This document shows, one piece after another, positions 53,482 through 61,432 of a stretch of DNA of 64,000 bases (the first letter of the stretch is position 1; the number at the start of each line of letters is the position of its first letter). Source of the DNA: Tepidamorphaceae bacterium (lineage in GTDB: Bacteria > Pseudomonadota > Alphaproteobacteria > Rhizobiales > Tepidamorphaceae); assembly GCA_028279445.1 (NCBI GenBank), contig JANQNT010000014.1, forward strand, positions 62,001 through 126,000, given 5' to 3'. Position numbers and translations under genes: made by a program. The notes below the pieces were generated by a model. The model saw only the letters and a program-made list of their open reading frames with translations, searched no databases and was not told the DNA's origin.

Positions 53482-54111
53482 ATGGTTGAGGTGACCAGCA
53501 TGCATCCCGGCGCCAGCGATCAGCGCAGCATCCACATCGTCGACGACGATCCCGCGGTGCGTGACGCGCTCGGCGTCGTGTTCCGCCTGGAGGGGTTTGC
53601 GGTTTCAGGTTTCGAGAACGGCGACGACTTCATTGCCGCCGCTCTCGCCAATCCGCCAACCTGCGTGATCCTCGACATCCATATGCCCGGCCGCTCGGGC
53701 ATCGAAATCCTGCGCGCTATCGATGCGGCACATTTCCCAAGCCCCGTCTTCATCATCTCCGGCCGTGGCGATATTCCCACCGCCGTTTCGGCCATCAAGC
53801 TCGGCGCCTTCGACTTCATCGAGAAACCCTTCGACGCCGACACCGTGGTGAAGCGCATCAGTGATGCCCTCGACAAACGAAACGGCGCAAACGCCAACGG
53901 TCATGGCGATCACGATTCCCAAGCGTTGAAACTGCTGACCCCGCGCGAACGGGAGGTTCTGGGACAGATCACCTCCGGCGCCTCCAACAAGGAGGCCGGG
54001 CGCAATCTCGGCATCTCGCCGCGCACCATCGAGGTGCATCGCGCCCGCATCATGGACAAGCTCGGCGCCAGGAACGCCGCCGATCTGGTACGCATCGTGC
54101 TGTCGGGATAG
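53482..54111 (+). CDS. fixJ: FixJ-like response regulator
   Basis: The 209-residue protein has a receiver domain (IHIVDDDPAVRDAL, phosphoacceptor D65 in CVILDIHMPG, FIEKPFD with the conserved Lys) and a LuxR-type helix-turn-helix (LTPREREVLGQITSGASNKEAGRNLGISPRTIEVHRARIM). It is the partner of the FixL-like kinase. Targets are expected to include a fixK gene outside this window; an FNR/FixK box stands before ompW. It could also be named for the broader FixJ/TodT class. Confidence 0.9.
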   Translation: MVEVTSMHPGASDQRSIHIVDDDPAVRDALGVVFRLEGFAVSGFENGDDFIAAALANPPTCVILDIHMPGRSGIEILRAIDAAHFPSPVFIISGRGDIPTAVSAIKLGAFDFIEKPFDADTVVKRISDALDKRNGANANGHGDHDSQALKLLTPREREVLGQITSGASNKEAGRNLGISPRTIEVHRARIMDKLGARNAADLVRIVLSG

Positions 54112-54171
54112 CAGCCATGCATCGGCCCCGCGCGGCTTGCCATTTGGCCTCCGGTTGGTCATGACAGCAGG

Positions 54172-55248
54172 GTGTCTCCCGCCACATCCGCTTCATCGCC
54201 GCGCAGAAACGCGAAACGCTTTGCCATAACGATCGCCATCGCCCTCTTCGGCGCCCTGGGCGCCTCGGCGATCGGGCTACCGCTGGCATGGCTCACCGGT
54301 CCGATGGTGCTGATCGCGGCCGCGACGGTGGCCGGCGCGCCTGTCACCATGCCGGATGTGCTGCGCGCGCCGGTCCTGGTCGTGCTCGGCATCTCCATTG
54401 GCTCGGGCGTCACGCCTGAGGCGCTCACCGCGGCAACCACATGGCCGCTTAGCCTGGTGGCGCTGGCGGTCGCGGTGCCGGCGATGATGGTCGCCTCGGC
54501 GGTGGTGCTGACCCGCACGCCGGGTTGGGACAAGCGCACCGCCTGGCTTGCCGCTGCACCCGGCGCGCTCTCCTATGTGCTGGCCCTTGCGGTGGAAACC
54601 GGTGCCGACGCGCGCCGCGTTGCCATCGTGCAGACCTTGCGTCTGGTGGTGCTCGTGCTGGTGCTGCCCTCGGTGATCATCGCCATAAACGGCACAGGAA
54701 TGCCGGTGCTGCGGCCGGTCGAGGAGGTCGCCTGGCTCGATCTGGGGTTGCTTGCCGCGGGGTGCTGGGGCGCCGGCTATGTCTGTCAGCGCATCGGCGT
54801 ACCGGCCGGACTGCTGTTCGGGCCGATGCTGATCAGTGCCGCCGCGCACGGCTACGGCCTGACCGACGCGCGCGTCCCGGTCCCCTTGCTCAACGTGGCG
54901 ATGTTGCTGATGGGCGGGCTGATCGGCGCGCGCTTTGCCGGGGTCGACTGGCCGCTGTTTCGCAGCACTATGCTCAGCGGGCTGGTCAACCTGCTGATCG
55001 CAACCGCCATCGCCGCTGTCTTCGCCGCCCTGGTCACGGCGACGCTCGACATACCCTTCGGTCAGGTGCTGCTTGCCTTTGCGCCCGGCGGCGCGGAGGC
55101 CATGGCGATACTGGCCTTCATGCTCGATCTCGATCCGGCCTATGTCGCCGTGCATCACGTCGCCCGCTTTCTCGGGCTCGGCGTTGTCCTGCCGGTGCTG
55201 CTGCGCGCATCCGGCGTCATCGAACGTGGCGGGCGGGCGCACCCATAA
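54172..55248 (+). CDS. AbrB-family (ammonia monooxygenase-related) membrane protein
   Basis: The 358-residue integral membrane protein has two AbrB-type repeats with about ten helices: LPLAWLTGPMVLIAAATVAG and VPAGLLFGPMLISAAAHGYG are the paired G-P motifs. FAPGGAEAMAILAFMLDLDPAYVAVHHVARFL is near the end. Members are putative permeases (AbrB of E. coli is one), without proven substrate. The start GTG 54172 has a weak ribosome binding site. It follows fixJ at 60 bp. Confidence 0.85.
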   Translation: MSPATSASSPRRNAKRFAITIAIALFGALGASAIGLPLAWLTGPMVLIAAATVAGAPVTMPDVLRAPVLVVLGISIGSGVTPEALTAATTWPLSLVALAVAVPAMMVASAVVLTRTPGWDKRTAWLAAAPGALSYVLALAVETGADARRVAIVQTLRLVVLVLVLPSVIIAINGTGMPVLRPVEEVAWLDLGLLAAGCWGAGYVCQRIGVPAGLLFGPMLISAAAHGYGLTDARVPVPLLNVAMLLMGGLIGARFAGVDWPLFRSTMLSGLVNLLIATAIAAVFAALVTATLDIPFGQVLLAFAPGGAEAMAILAFMLDLDPAYVAVHHVARFLGLGVVLPVLLRASGVIERGGRAHP

Positions 55249-55349
55249 GCCGCACTGCTTGACTCCGACACGCCTACCCATGGACATTTTCTGACCACGT
55301 CCGGCGGTCGCGCCGGAGGCGTCCGGGTGAGTTGGGGGCATGTTGGGGG

Positions 55350-55811
55350 ATGAGTGATCCGCGTCGTCGAGCGTTTGTCGCAGTGGCGATCGGCTGTGCG
55401 CTGCTGGGGTGCGCGGGTGGCAGTGTGCCGATGCTCTACAAGGCCGGCACACTCGCGCCGCAGCGCCAGGCCGATATCGACGCCTGTACGATCGCCTCGC
55501 TGAAGGAGATTCCCCAGGTGATCGCGACACGCGCGACCGGGGGGTACACGGTTCCCGGCGAGCTTGAGTGCACCACCGTCGACGATCGCACCATCTGCCG
55601 GGAAGTCGGCCGCCGCGACGTGCCCGCCGAGCGGCGTGACTACGACGTCAATGCGCTGTTGCGCCAGCGTTACGTCAACCGCTGCCTGACCGAGCGCGGC
55701 TACGCCATCATCGAGCGGCCGGTCTGCGCCACGCGCGAAGAACGCGCCAAGGTGCTGCGGGAACCGCATCCGGCAACGCCTGAGGAACTCACCTGCTCGG
55801 CCGGGCCCTGA
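55350..55811 (+). CDS. Putative lipoprotein, unknown
   Basis: The 153-residue product has a signal with lipobox LLGCAGG (Cys about 20), so it should be lipidated and face the periplasm. The mature part is rich in Arg and Cys (CTIASLKEIPQVIATR, ECTTVDDRTICREVGRRD, NRCLTERGYAIIERPVC). The paired cysteines suggest disulfides. ATG 55350 has TTGGGGG upstream. It is a conserved alphaproteobacterial hypothetical type. Confidence 0.7.
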   Translation: MSDPRRRAFVAVAIGCALLGCAGGSVPMLYKAGTLAPQRQADIDACTIASLKEIPQVIATRATGGYTVPGELECTTVDDRTICREVGRRDVPAERRDYDVNALLRQRYVNRCLTERGYAIIERPVCATREERAKVLREPHPATPEELTCSAGP

Positions 55812-55827
55812 GCACTTAAGCGATTAC

Positions 55828-56781
55828 CTATTCGCAGACCTCCGCGTCGGCTCCGGGCTCGGTGCAGGATGCGACTTCGTACTCCATGCCGCCGGTGTTC
55901 ATGATGCGCACCGCGTAGCGCGCATCGGGCAGGCAACGGACGGCGAACAGATCGGCGTCGCCATCGGTGCGCACATAACGCCACTCGCCTATGGCGTCGC
56001 ACGGGTGCCCCTTGGAGGTGATGCGAAGAGAGAAAATGTTCAGCGCGCTTTCCTCATCGCCTGCCTGCAACGTTTCATGCGCCGTCAAAGGTCGCCCAGG
56101 CGGCTGATCGGCGGTAGATTCACCAGTCGCACCATCGGTTTCGGGGGCATCCTCAGCGGCCGTGTCGTCGGCCGCATCCGCGCCTGCATCGGGTTCGGCT
56201 TCGGCGTTTTGGGATTGCGCGCCCGCGCCGGTGTCCGTCGCGGCGGTCTCCGGATCGGATGGTCGCTCGGCCCCGGGCTCCTCGGTGCCATCGGCCACCT
56301 GTTCCGGCGCATCATCCGCATCATCCGGCACGGTCGGGGTGGTCTCCTCGTCGGGCGCCGCCGCGATGGTCACGACCGTGTCCTCTTCCAGCGTGTGCTG
56401 CAGCGGGATCAGCACGGCGGTGAGGACGACCGTCACCAGCAGCGCGAACTTGAGGACTCTCCGGCGGCGCCTGCGCGGGGGCGGCGGCGGTACGGCTTCG
56501 GCCAGGATCAGCCGCTCCGGCGTCAGGCTGGACGTGTCGATGGCGTGCGAGCGTTCCGCACCCGGTTGCGACGGCAATGCGGACACATCGAGCGGCAGGG
56601 GGCTTTCGATCAGGCCCTGCAGGTATGCGAAGATCGCGGCATCGGTGGGAAACGGAATCCACTGGCCGCCGATGCGCAGTCCCAGCCGGCCGTTTTCCAG
56701 CTTGCGGATGGTCAGCTTGCGCCAGACACCGGCGCCGCTGTTATGCGCGTCCTCGATCGCTGCGATCAGCGCCTCGTCCAT
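55828..56781 (-). CDS. Single-span membrane protein with acidic linker, unknown
   Basis: The 317-residue protein starts MDEALIAAIEDAHNSG with a small soluble N-terminal domain (WRKLTIRKLENGRLGLRIGG), then a proline and arginine-rich stop (PPPPPRRRRRRV), one transmembrane helix (LKFALLVTVVLTAVLIPL), a long acidic low-complexity linker (TEEPGAERPSDPETA..) and a C-terminal domain with cysteines (SKGHPCDAIGEWRYV, VASCTEPGADAEVC). It is convergent with the lipoprotein gene. No family recognised. Confidence 0.7.
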   Translation of the reverse strand: MDEALIAAIEDAHNSGAGVWRKLTIRKLENGRLGLRIGGQWIPFPTDAAIFAYLQGLIESPLPLDVSALPSQPGAERSHAIDTSSLTPERLILAEAVPPPPPRRRRRRVLKFALLVTVVLTAVLIPLQHTLEEDTVVTIAAAPDEETTPTVPDDADDAPEQVADGTEEPGAERPSDPETAATDTGAGAQSQNAEAEPDAGADAADDTAAEDAPETDGATGESTADQPPGRPLTAHETLQAGDEESALNIFSLRITSKGHPCDAIGEWRYVRTDGDADLFAVRCLPDARYAVRIMNTGGMEYEVASCTEPGADAEVCE

Positions 56782-56888
56782 GCCACGCACACCCTCACTC
56801 GAACTTGCCGGCGGCCAGGGCGCGCAAGCCCCGACGATACAGCCTAGGCCCAGCACTCTGCGATGTCATCCATCTCCAATGTCATCCA

Positions 56889-56941
56889 TTCGGTGACATC
56901 GTTACTCGGTGGCACTGCCACTCGGTGACACCGGCCGGTGT
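56889..56941. repeat. Three spaced copies of TCGGTG(A/G)CA before a HAD gene
   Basis: TTCGGTGACATC (56889), ACTCGGTGGCAC (56904) and ACTCGGTGACAC (56920) are placed 15-16 bp apart, followed by the perfect palindrome ACACCGGCCGGTGT (56928-56941). This looks like iterated operator sites in the HAD promoter. Confidence 0.45.
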
Positions 56942-57007
56942 TGCTGTTCGCACACGCGCCGAGTGTGTTAGTTCCGCCGAACGCAAACCACAAAGAGAGC
57001 AGGCTCC

Positions 57008-57727
57008 ATGCGACTCGGCGACTTCAAGGCACTGACATTCGATTGCTACGGAACCCTGATCGACTGGGAATCCGGCATGGTCGCGGGGCTCAGGCCATTG
57101 ACGGAAAAGGTCGATGGCGCGCTCACGCGCAACGACATCCTTGAAGCCCACGCGCGCCATGAATCGGCGCAGCAGCGCTGGACCCCGGCGTGCCGCTACC
57201 GCGATCTGCTGGCGATCGTCTACAAGCGGCTGGCGGAGGAATGGGGTGTTCCGGTGACCCAGGACGAATGCCGCGCCTACGGGGCCTCGGTCGCCGACTG
57301 GCCGGCCTTTCTGGATTCCGCCGAGGCGCTCGCTTACCTCAAGCGGCACTACAAGCTGGTCATCCTGTCGAACGTGGACAATGACAGCTTTGCCGCCAGC
57401 AATGCCCGGCTCGGGGTGACGTTCGATGCGATCTACACCGCCGAGGATGTCGGCTCCTACAAGCCGTCCGATCGCAACTTCGACTACATGCTGGAAAAGC
57501 TCGCCAGCCTGGGCATCGAGAAACACCAGGTCCTGCACACCGCAGAGAGCATGTTCCACGATCACGTACCCGCCAGGCGGCACGGGCTGGCGTCCTGCTG
57601 GATCTACCGCCGCCACGATCAGGAGGGTTTCGGGGCGACGATGCATCCAGGCGACATGCCGGAGGTGGATTTCCGGTTTCGTTCGATGGCCGAACTCGCC
57701 GAGGCGCACGCAGCGGAGGTTTTGTGA
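57008..57727 (+). CDS. Haloacid dehalogenase-type II hydrolase
   Basis: The 239-residue HAD-superfamily protein has D12 in LTFDCYGTLIDW (nucleophile), SNVDN (motif II), SYKPSDRNF (motif III Lys) and HTAESMFHDH. It resembles L-2-haloacid dehalogenases, but many such genes act on other organic acids or phosphates. It is monocistronic, with the third copy of the long repeat following it. Confidence 0.87.
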   Translation: MRLGDFKALTFDCYGTLIDWESGMVAGLRPLTEKVDGALTRNDILEAHARHESAQQRWTPACRYRDLLAIVYKRLAEEWGVPVTQDECRAYGASVADWPAFLDSAEALAYLKRHYKLVILSNVDNDSFAASNARLGVTFDAIYTAEDVGSYKPSDRNFDYMLEKLASLGIEKHQVLHTAESMFHDHVPARRHGLASCWIYRRHDQEGFGATMHPGDMPEVDFRFRSMAELAEAHAAEVL

Positions 57728-57743
57728 CGCGCGTGGTCGCATG

Positions 57744-57925
57744 GTTTGTTTTCGCTCACGGCGTGTTCGCCCGAACGATGTACGCGCTCACCGCCTCCGC
57801 GAGGGCGGCCTCACAAGCCGGGCGCACGGTCGTGCGCCGGGGTGCCAAATGCTCGGTCGGTGCAGGATGATGCCGCGAGGCCCGAAAAGTGGGAACCGGT
57901 TTTCGGATAAGCCGAGCGGCCAGCA
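57744..57925 (+). repeat. Long intergenic repeat, copy 3
   Basis: The order matches copy 1: TTCGCTCACGGC, CTCACCGCCTCCGCGAGGGC, then ATGATGCCGCGAGGCCC and the core at 57884-57904 (GAAAAGTGGGAACCGGTTTT plus C), ending GATAAGCCGAGCGGCCAGCA. It fills much of the 518-bp gap (57728-58245). The rest is AT-richer and holds the leuC promoter and operators, with no convincing gene. Confidence 0.8.
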
Positions 57926-58146
57926 AGAATACCGTGAGTGGAAGAATGCTGCTGCTCACCCTGTCATGGATACAGGCGAATGCACTCTGCAAACGGTTGA
58001 TGGAAAACTGGCTCGGTGGATCAAACCGAAGGCCATATCCCGCCATGAAACTGGGTTTTCTGAGCAGATGCGACGTCGTGTAGGGCGCGGATTCTATATA
58101 GTTTGCACCCAACTCGACAAGCGATCGTTGACCAGCCAACAATCTA

Positions 58147-58160
58147 TGCTAACGTTTGCA
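58147..58160. promoter_or_regulatory. LacI-type operator in the leuC promoter
   Basis: TGCTAACGTTTGCA differs by one base from the palindrome TGCAAACGTTTGCA typical of LacI/GalR proteins. It lies 86 bp before the leuC start, and ACGTTTGCACA (58152-58162) recurs exactly at 63972. A TTGACC at 58128-58133 could be the -35 box, making the operator overlap the -10 region. A related GTTTGCAC half lies at 58101-58108. Confidence 0.7.
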
Positions 58161-58245
58161 CAGCGGCATGATCCCTATGCTGCACTGTCGTTTGTCGCTC
58201 GAAGGCAAACAGAATCAGGCGGCCGGGCGCGCTGGAAAGAACGGG

Positions 58246-59658
58246 ATGACAGGCAGCAAGACACTCTTCGAGAAGATCTGGGACGCTCACGCAATAAGGG
58301 TCTCCGAAAACGGCGAGTCCCTTCTCTATGTAGACCGGCATTTCATCCATGACGGGACATCGCAGGCGTTCGAGAAGCTCGAACTCGCAGGGCACGGCGT
58401 CAGATCTCCTCACAAGACGTTCGGCACCGCAGATCATTACGTTCCGACCCGCAACGGACTTGACGGGTTAACGGACCCGGCACGCAGGGCAATGGTCCTT
58501 CGTCTTGAGGAGGATGCGAAACGCTACGACATCCGATGCTTCGGCTTCGGACATCAGCATCAGGGAATTGTCCATGTCATCGGCCCCGAACTGGGGCTGA
58601 CCCTGCCCGGCTTCCTTCTGGTTTGCGGAGATTCACATACGTCAACCCATGGCGCGCTTGGCGCGTTTGCCTTTGGTGTTGGTGCGAGTGAAGTCGCACA
58701 TGTTCTTGCCACCCAGACGATTTGGCAGGCGCGGCCGAAGACGATGAGAATCACGCTCGACGGTCACGCCGGCGTCGGGGTGACGGCGAAAGACATGATC
58801 CTCCACATCATCGGGACGATCGGGGCTGGCGGCGCGACCGGCCATGTCATCGAATACGCCGGATCCGGCATCGAGGCCTTGTCGATGGAAGGCCGGCTTA
58901 CCCTGTGCAACATGTCAATCGAAGCCGGCGCGAGAGCCGGTCTCATTGCACCGGACGACAAGACTGCCGCCTACCTGAAGGGCAAGCCGTTTGCACCGTC
59001 CGGTGCGGACTGGGACCACGCCGTGGCGCATTGGCAAACGCTCGCAAGCGACGGTGACGCGGCATTTGATCGCGAAGTGCGGATCGAAACCGACAACATT
59101 TCCCCGACTGTGACCTGGGGCACCAGCCCTGAGGATGCCGTTCCCGTTACGGCGGCGGTACCTGATCCGCAAGGCGAGCCGGATGCCGAGCGCCGGGCAC
59201 GAATGATCCGCGCACTGGACTACATGAACCTCAAGCCGGGAACGCCGATGGAGGCGATCGCGGTGGATCGCGTTTTCATAGGGTCCTGCACGAACAGCCG
59301 TATCGAGGATCTGCGCGCGGCGGCGGAGATATTGAAAGGACGGAAGACGAGGATACCGGCGATGGTGGTGCCGGGTTCGATGATCGTGAAGGCCGCAGCG
59401 GAAGCTGAGGGCCTCGACCGTATATTCGCCAAGGCCGGTGTCGAATGGCGTGACCCGGGCTGTTCAATGTGTGTCGCGATGAATGGTGTCGATGTGGTTG
59501 GTCCGGGCGAGCGCTGTGCGTCCACCTCCAACCGCAATTTTGCCGGCCGTCAGGGGCGAGCCGCGCGCACACATCTGATGAGTCCGGCCATGGCCGCCGC
59601 CGCCGCGGTGGCTGGTCGCATCGTCGATCCGCGCAAACCCCTGCCTGGCGGTGCTTGA
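58246..59658 (+). CDS. leuC: LeuC-like 3-isopropylmalate dehydratase large subunit (catabolic paralogue)
   Basis: The 470-residue protein has the aconitase-family iron-sulfur cysteines (GSCTNSR and PGCSMC) and the GDSHTSTHGA motif. It would form a LeuCD heterodimer with the next gene and move a hydroxyl group by dehydration and rehydration. Its neighbours (two dehydrogenases, LacI) and its own operator are unlike a leucine operon, so I infer it works on a different hydroxy acid. ATG 58246 (MTGSKTLFEKIWD) fits family starts. Whether it also serves leucine synthesis is unproven. Confidence 0.9.
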   Translation: MTGSKTLFEKIWDAHAIRVSENGESLLYVDRHFIHDGTSQAFEKLELAGHGVRSPHKTFGTADHYVPTRNGLDGLTDPARRAMVLRLEEDAKRYDIRCFGFGHQHQGIVHVIGPELGLTLPGFLLVCGDSHTSTHGALGAFAFGVGASEVAHVLATQTIWQARPKTMRITLDGHAGVGVTAKDMILHIIGTIGAGGATGHVIEYAGSGIEALSMEGRLTLCNMSIEAGARAGLIAPDDKTAAYLKGKPFAPSGADWDHAVAHWQTLASDGDAAFDREVRIETDNISPTVTWGTSPEDAVPVTAAVPDPQGEPDAERRARMIRALDYMNLKPGTPMEAIAVDRVFIGSCTNSRIEDLRAAAEILKGRKTRIPAMVVPGSMIVKAAAEAEGLDRIFAKAGVEWRDPGCSMCVAMNGVDVVGPGERCASTSNRNFAGRQGRAARTHLMSPAMAAAAAVAGRIVDPRKPLPGGA

Positions 59659-59669
59659 GGGGAGTGGAG

Positions 59670-60275
59670 GTGAAACCTGTACGGAAAATACACGGTCTGG
59701 CCGTCGGCCTTGAAATGGCAAATGTGGACACCGACCAGATCGTACCGGCACGTTATCTCTATCGAAACAGATCCGAAGGGTTTGCCGACACGCTGTTCCA
59801 CGACATGCGGTCCGATCCGCAAGGCTGTGAACGTGACAGCTTTCCATTGAACGCACCGGAGGCTGAGCAAGCTACCATCTTGGTGACGCTCGACAATTTC
59901 GGTTGCGGTTCCTCCCGCGAACACGCGGTCTGGGCTCTTGTCGACGCCGGATTCCAAGCGGTGATTGCGGTCTCCTTCGGCGACATTTTTCGCAACAACG
60001 CGCACGAGAACGGCCTCCTTCCAGTTGTCCTGGAAGAGCATGAGGTGATGCACCTGCTCCAGCACGTAAAGAGCGGCCCCGCAAAGCTGACCGTCGACCT
60101 GGAAACCCAGCGCGTCAGGCTTCCCGATGGCACCTGCTTCTCGTTCGACATCGACAGCGCCGCTCGTGAAAACCTGCTCCTGGGGCGCAGCAAGATCGAT
60201 GCAACGCACAGTCTGATGAGCACCATCGACGCGTTCGAAGAAGCCTATCTGGGTCGTCATCCATGGTCAGAATGA
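59670..60275 (+). CDS. leuD: LeuD-like dehydratase small subunit
   Basis: The 201-residue swivel subunit has NVDTDQIVPARYL, DNFGCGSSREHAVWAL (Ser loop of the active site) and NNAHENGLLPVVL. Its length equals E. coli LeuD. It pairs with the LeuC-like gene 11 bp upstream. The start is taken as GTG 59670 since AGGGGAG lies six bases upstream; GTG 59664 is also in frame. Confidence 0.9.
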   Translation: MKPVRKIHGLAVGLEMANVDTDQIVPARYLYRNRSEGFADTLFHDMRSDPQGCERDSFPLNAPEAEQATILVTLDNFGCGSSREHAVWALVDAGFQAVIAVSFGDIFRNNAHENGLLPVVLEEHEVMHLLQHVKSGPAKLTVDLETQRVRLPDGTCFSFDIDSAARENLLLGRSKIDATHSLMSTIDAFEEAYLGRHPWSE

Positions 60276-60312
60276 AACCGCAAGCAGGCAGAACGCACAC
60301 CCGGCGGTCGAC

Positions 60313-61251
60313 ATGAAGATTGCCGTGGTTGGAACCGGTCTTGTGGGACATGGTTGGGCCATCGCGTTCGCGCGCGCCGGCCATGAGGTTGCGCTTTTCG
60401 ATGCGAAACCAGGTCAAACCGAAGCCGCGCTTCAGCGCATCGACACGATTCTCCCTGAACTCGTTTCCTTCGGCCTGATCGAACCGGACAGCGATCTGCG
60501 CGCCCGCATAACAGCACATGGGTCCCTGAGAACCGCGGTGGAAGGCTCCGGCTATGTCCAGGAGAGCGGCCCCGAAAGCGTGTCGGCCAAACGTGAGATA
60601 TTCGCTGAACTCGACCAACTGGCGGCACCCGAGGCAATTCTCGCCACGTCTTCGTCCGGCATCCCGATCAGCGTGATCGCGGAGGCGCTTGGTGGCCGCG
60701 CCCGTTGCCTTGTCGCGCATCCGGCAAATCCACCCTATCTGCTCCCGATCGTCGAGATCGTCCCAGCGCCATGGACCAGCGAGAAAGCGATTGCGGTTGC
60801 GGATGAGATTCTCTCCGGAGCAGGCCAGGTAACAGTCCGACTCAAAAAGGAAATTGACGGTTTCGTCCTCAACCGGCTCCAGGGCGCACTGCTCCACGAG
60901 GCCTTTCGTCTTGTCGAGGACGGCATCGCCACTGCGGAGGATGTGGACCGCACGGTGTGCCATGGCCTTGGCCTGCGCTGGTCGTTCATGGGGCCGTTCG
61001 AGACGATCGATCTGAATGCGCCCGGCGGGATCTCAGACTATGTGGATCGGCTTGGACCGATGTATCTGCGCTTCGCGCAGCAGCGGGGTGCCGCACGTCC
61101 ATGGGGTCCGGAACTCGTTGCAAGGATTGAAGCGGATCGGCGAGCGAGCCTGCCTGCCTCAGCCCTTGGCGAGCGTGCGGCCTGGCGCGACCGCCAGCTA
61201 ATGGCACTGGCGGCCCATAAAGGGCGCCCGAAACAACTCCCGCAGACGTGA
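60313..61251 (+). CDS. Lambda-crystallin / L-gulonate 3-dehydrogenase-type 3-hydroxyacid dehydrogenase
   Basis: The 312-residue NAD enzyme has GTGLVGHGWAIAFARAG (7-23) for NAD binding, ESGPES at about 88, and SSSGIPISVI then VAHPANPPYLLPIVEIVP, the signature seen in lambda-crystallin, L-gulonate 3-dehydrogenase and L-carnitine dehydrogenase relatives of HAD. The catalytic histidine is in VAHPANPP. It should oxidise a 3-hydroxy group to ketone in an acid, which would suit the product of a LeuCD-type isomerisation. It is 37 bp after leuD. Confidence 0.88.
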   Translation: MKIAVVGTGLVGHGWAIAFARAGHEVALFDAKPGQTEAALQRIDTILPELVSFGLIEPDSDLRARITAHGSLRTAVEGSGYVQESGPESVSAKREIFAELDQLAAPEAILATSSSGIPISVIAEALGGRARCLVAHPANPPYLLPIVEIVPAPWTSEKAIAVADEILSGAGQVTVRLKKEIDGFVLNRLQGALLHEAFRLVEDGIATAEDVDRTVCHGLGLRWSFMGPFETIDLNAPGGISDYVDRLGPMYLRFAQQRGAARPWGPELVARIEADRRASLPASALGERAAWRDRQLMALAAHKGRPKQLPQT

Positions 61252-61267
61252 CGAAGGAGCGGAAGAG

Positions 61268-61432
61268 ATGATCTCGACCGCCGCACAGGCGGCGTCTCAC
61301 CACAATGTCCACGGAATGGCTGTTTCTCAAGAACAATGCCTCTCACGAGGTGTTCAGATCAGCATTTCCCGTGGACTCACAAACCACACGAAACCATGGA
61401 GCAACGCGAGAGGGCCATGCCGCACCATTTGA
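61268..61432 (+). CDS. Short open frame with strong ribosome site, possible remnant
   Basis: ATG 61268 directly follows GAAGGAGCGGAAGAG. The 54-residue frame ([20 protein letters not shown]...) matches nothing I know and overlaps the start of the HisD-like gene by 16 bp. It may be a leader peptide, a small protein, or the decayed start of another operon gene. Confidence 0.35.
   Translation: MISTAAQAASHHNVHGMAVSQEQCLSRGVQISISRGLTNHTKPWSNARGPCRTI

Noticed and set aside
56889..56941. The spaced TCGGTG repeats as a small CRISPR array
   Set aside because: Repeat units are about nine bases with about six-base gaps, far too short, and no cas genes are present.
57889..58083. A 64-codon frame beginning MGTGFRISRAA downstream of the HAD gene
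   Set aside because: Its start is inside the repeat core, and the same peptide appears wherever that repeat is read, so it is not a gene.
58246..60275. leuCD as the ordinary leucine-biosynthesis genes
   Set aside because: No leuA or leuB nearby; the operon has catabolic dehydrogenases and LacI control. The possibility remains until the rest of the genome is seen.
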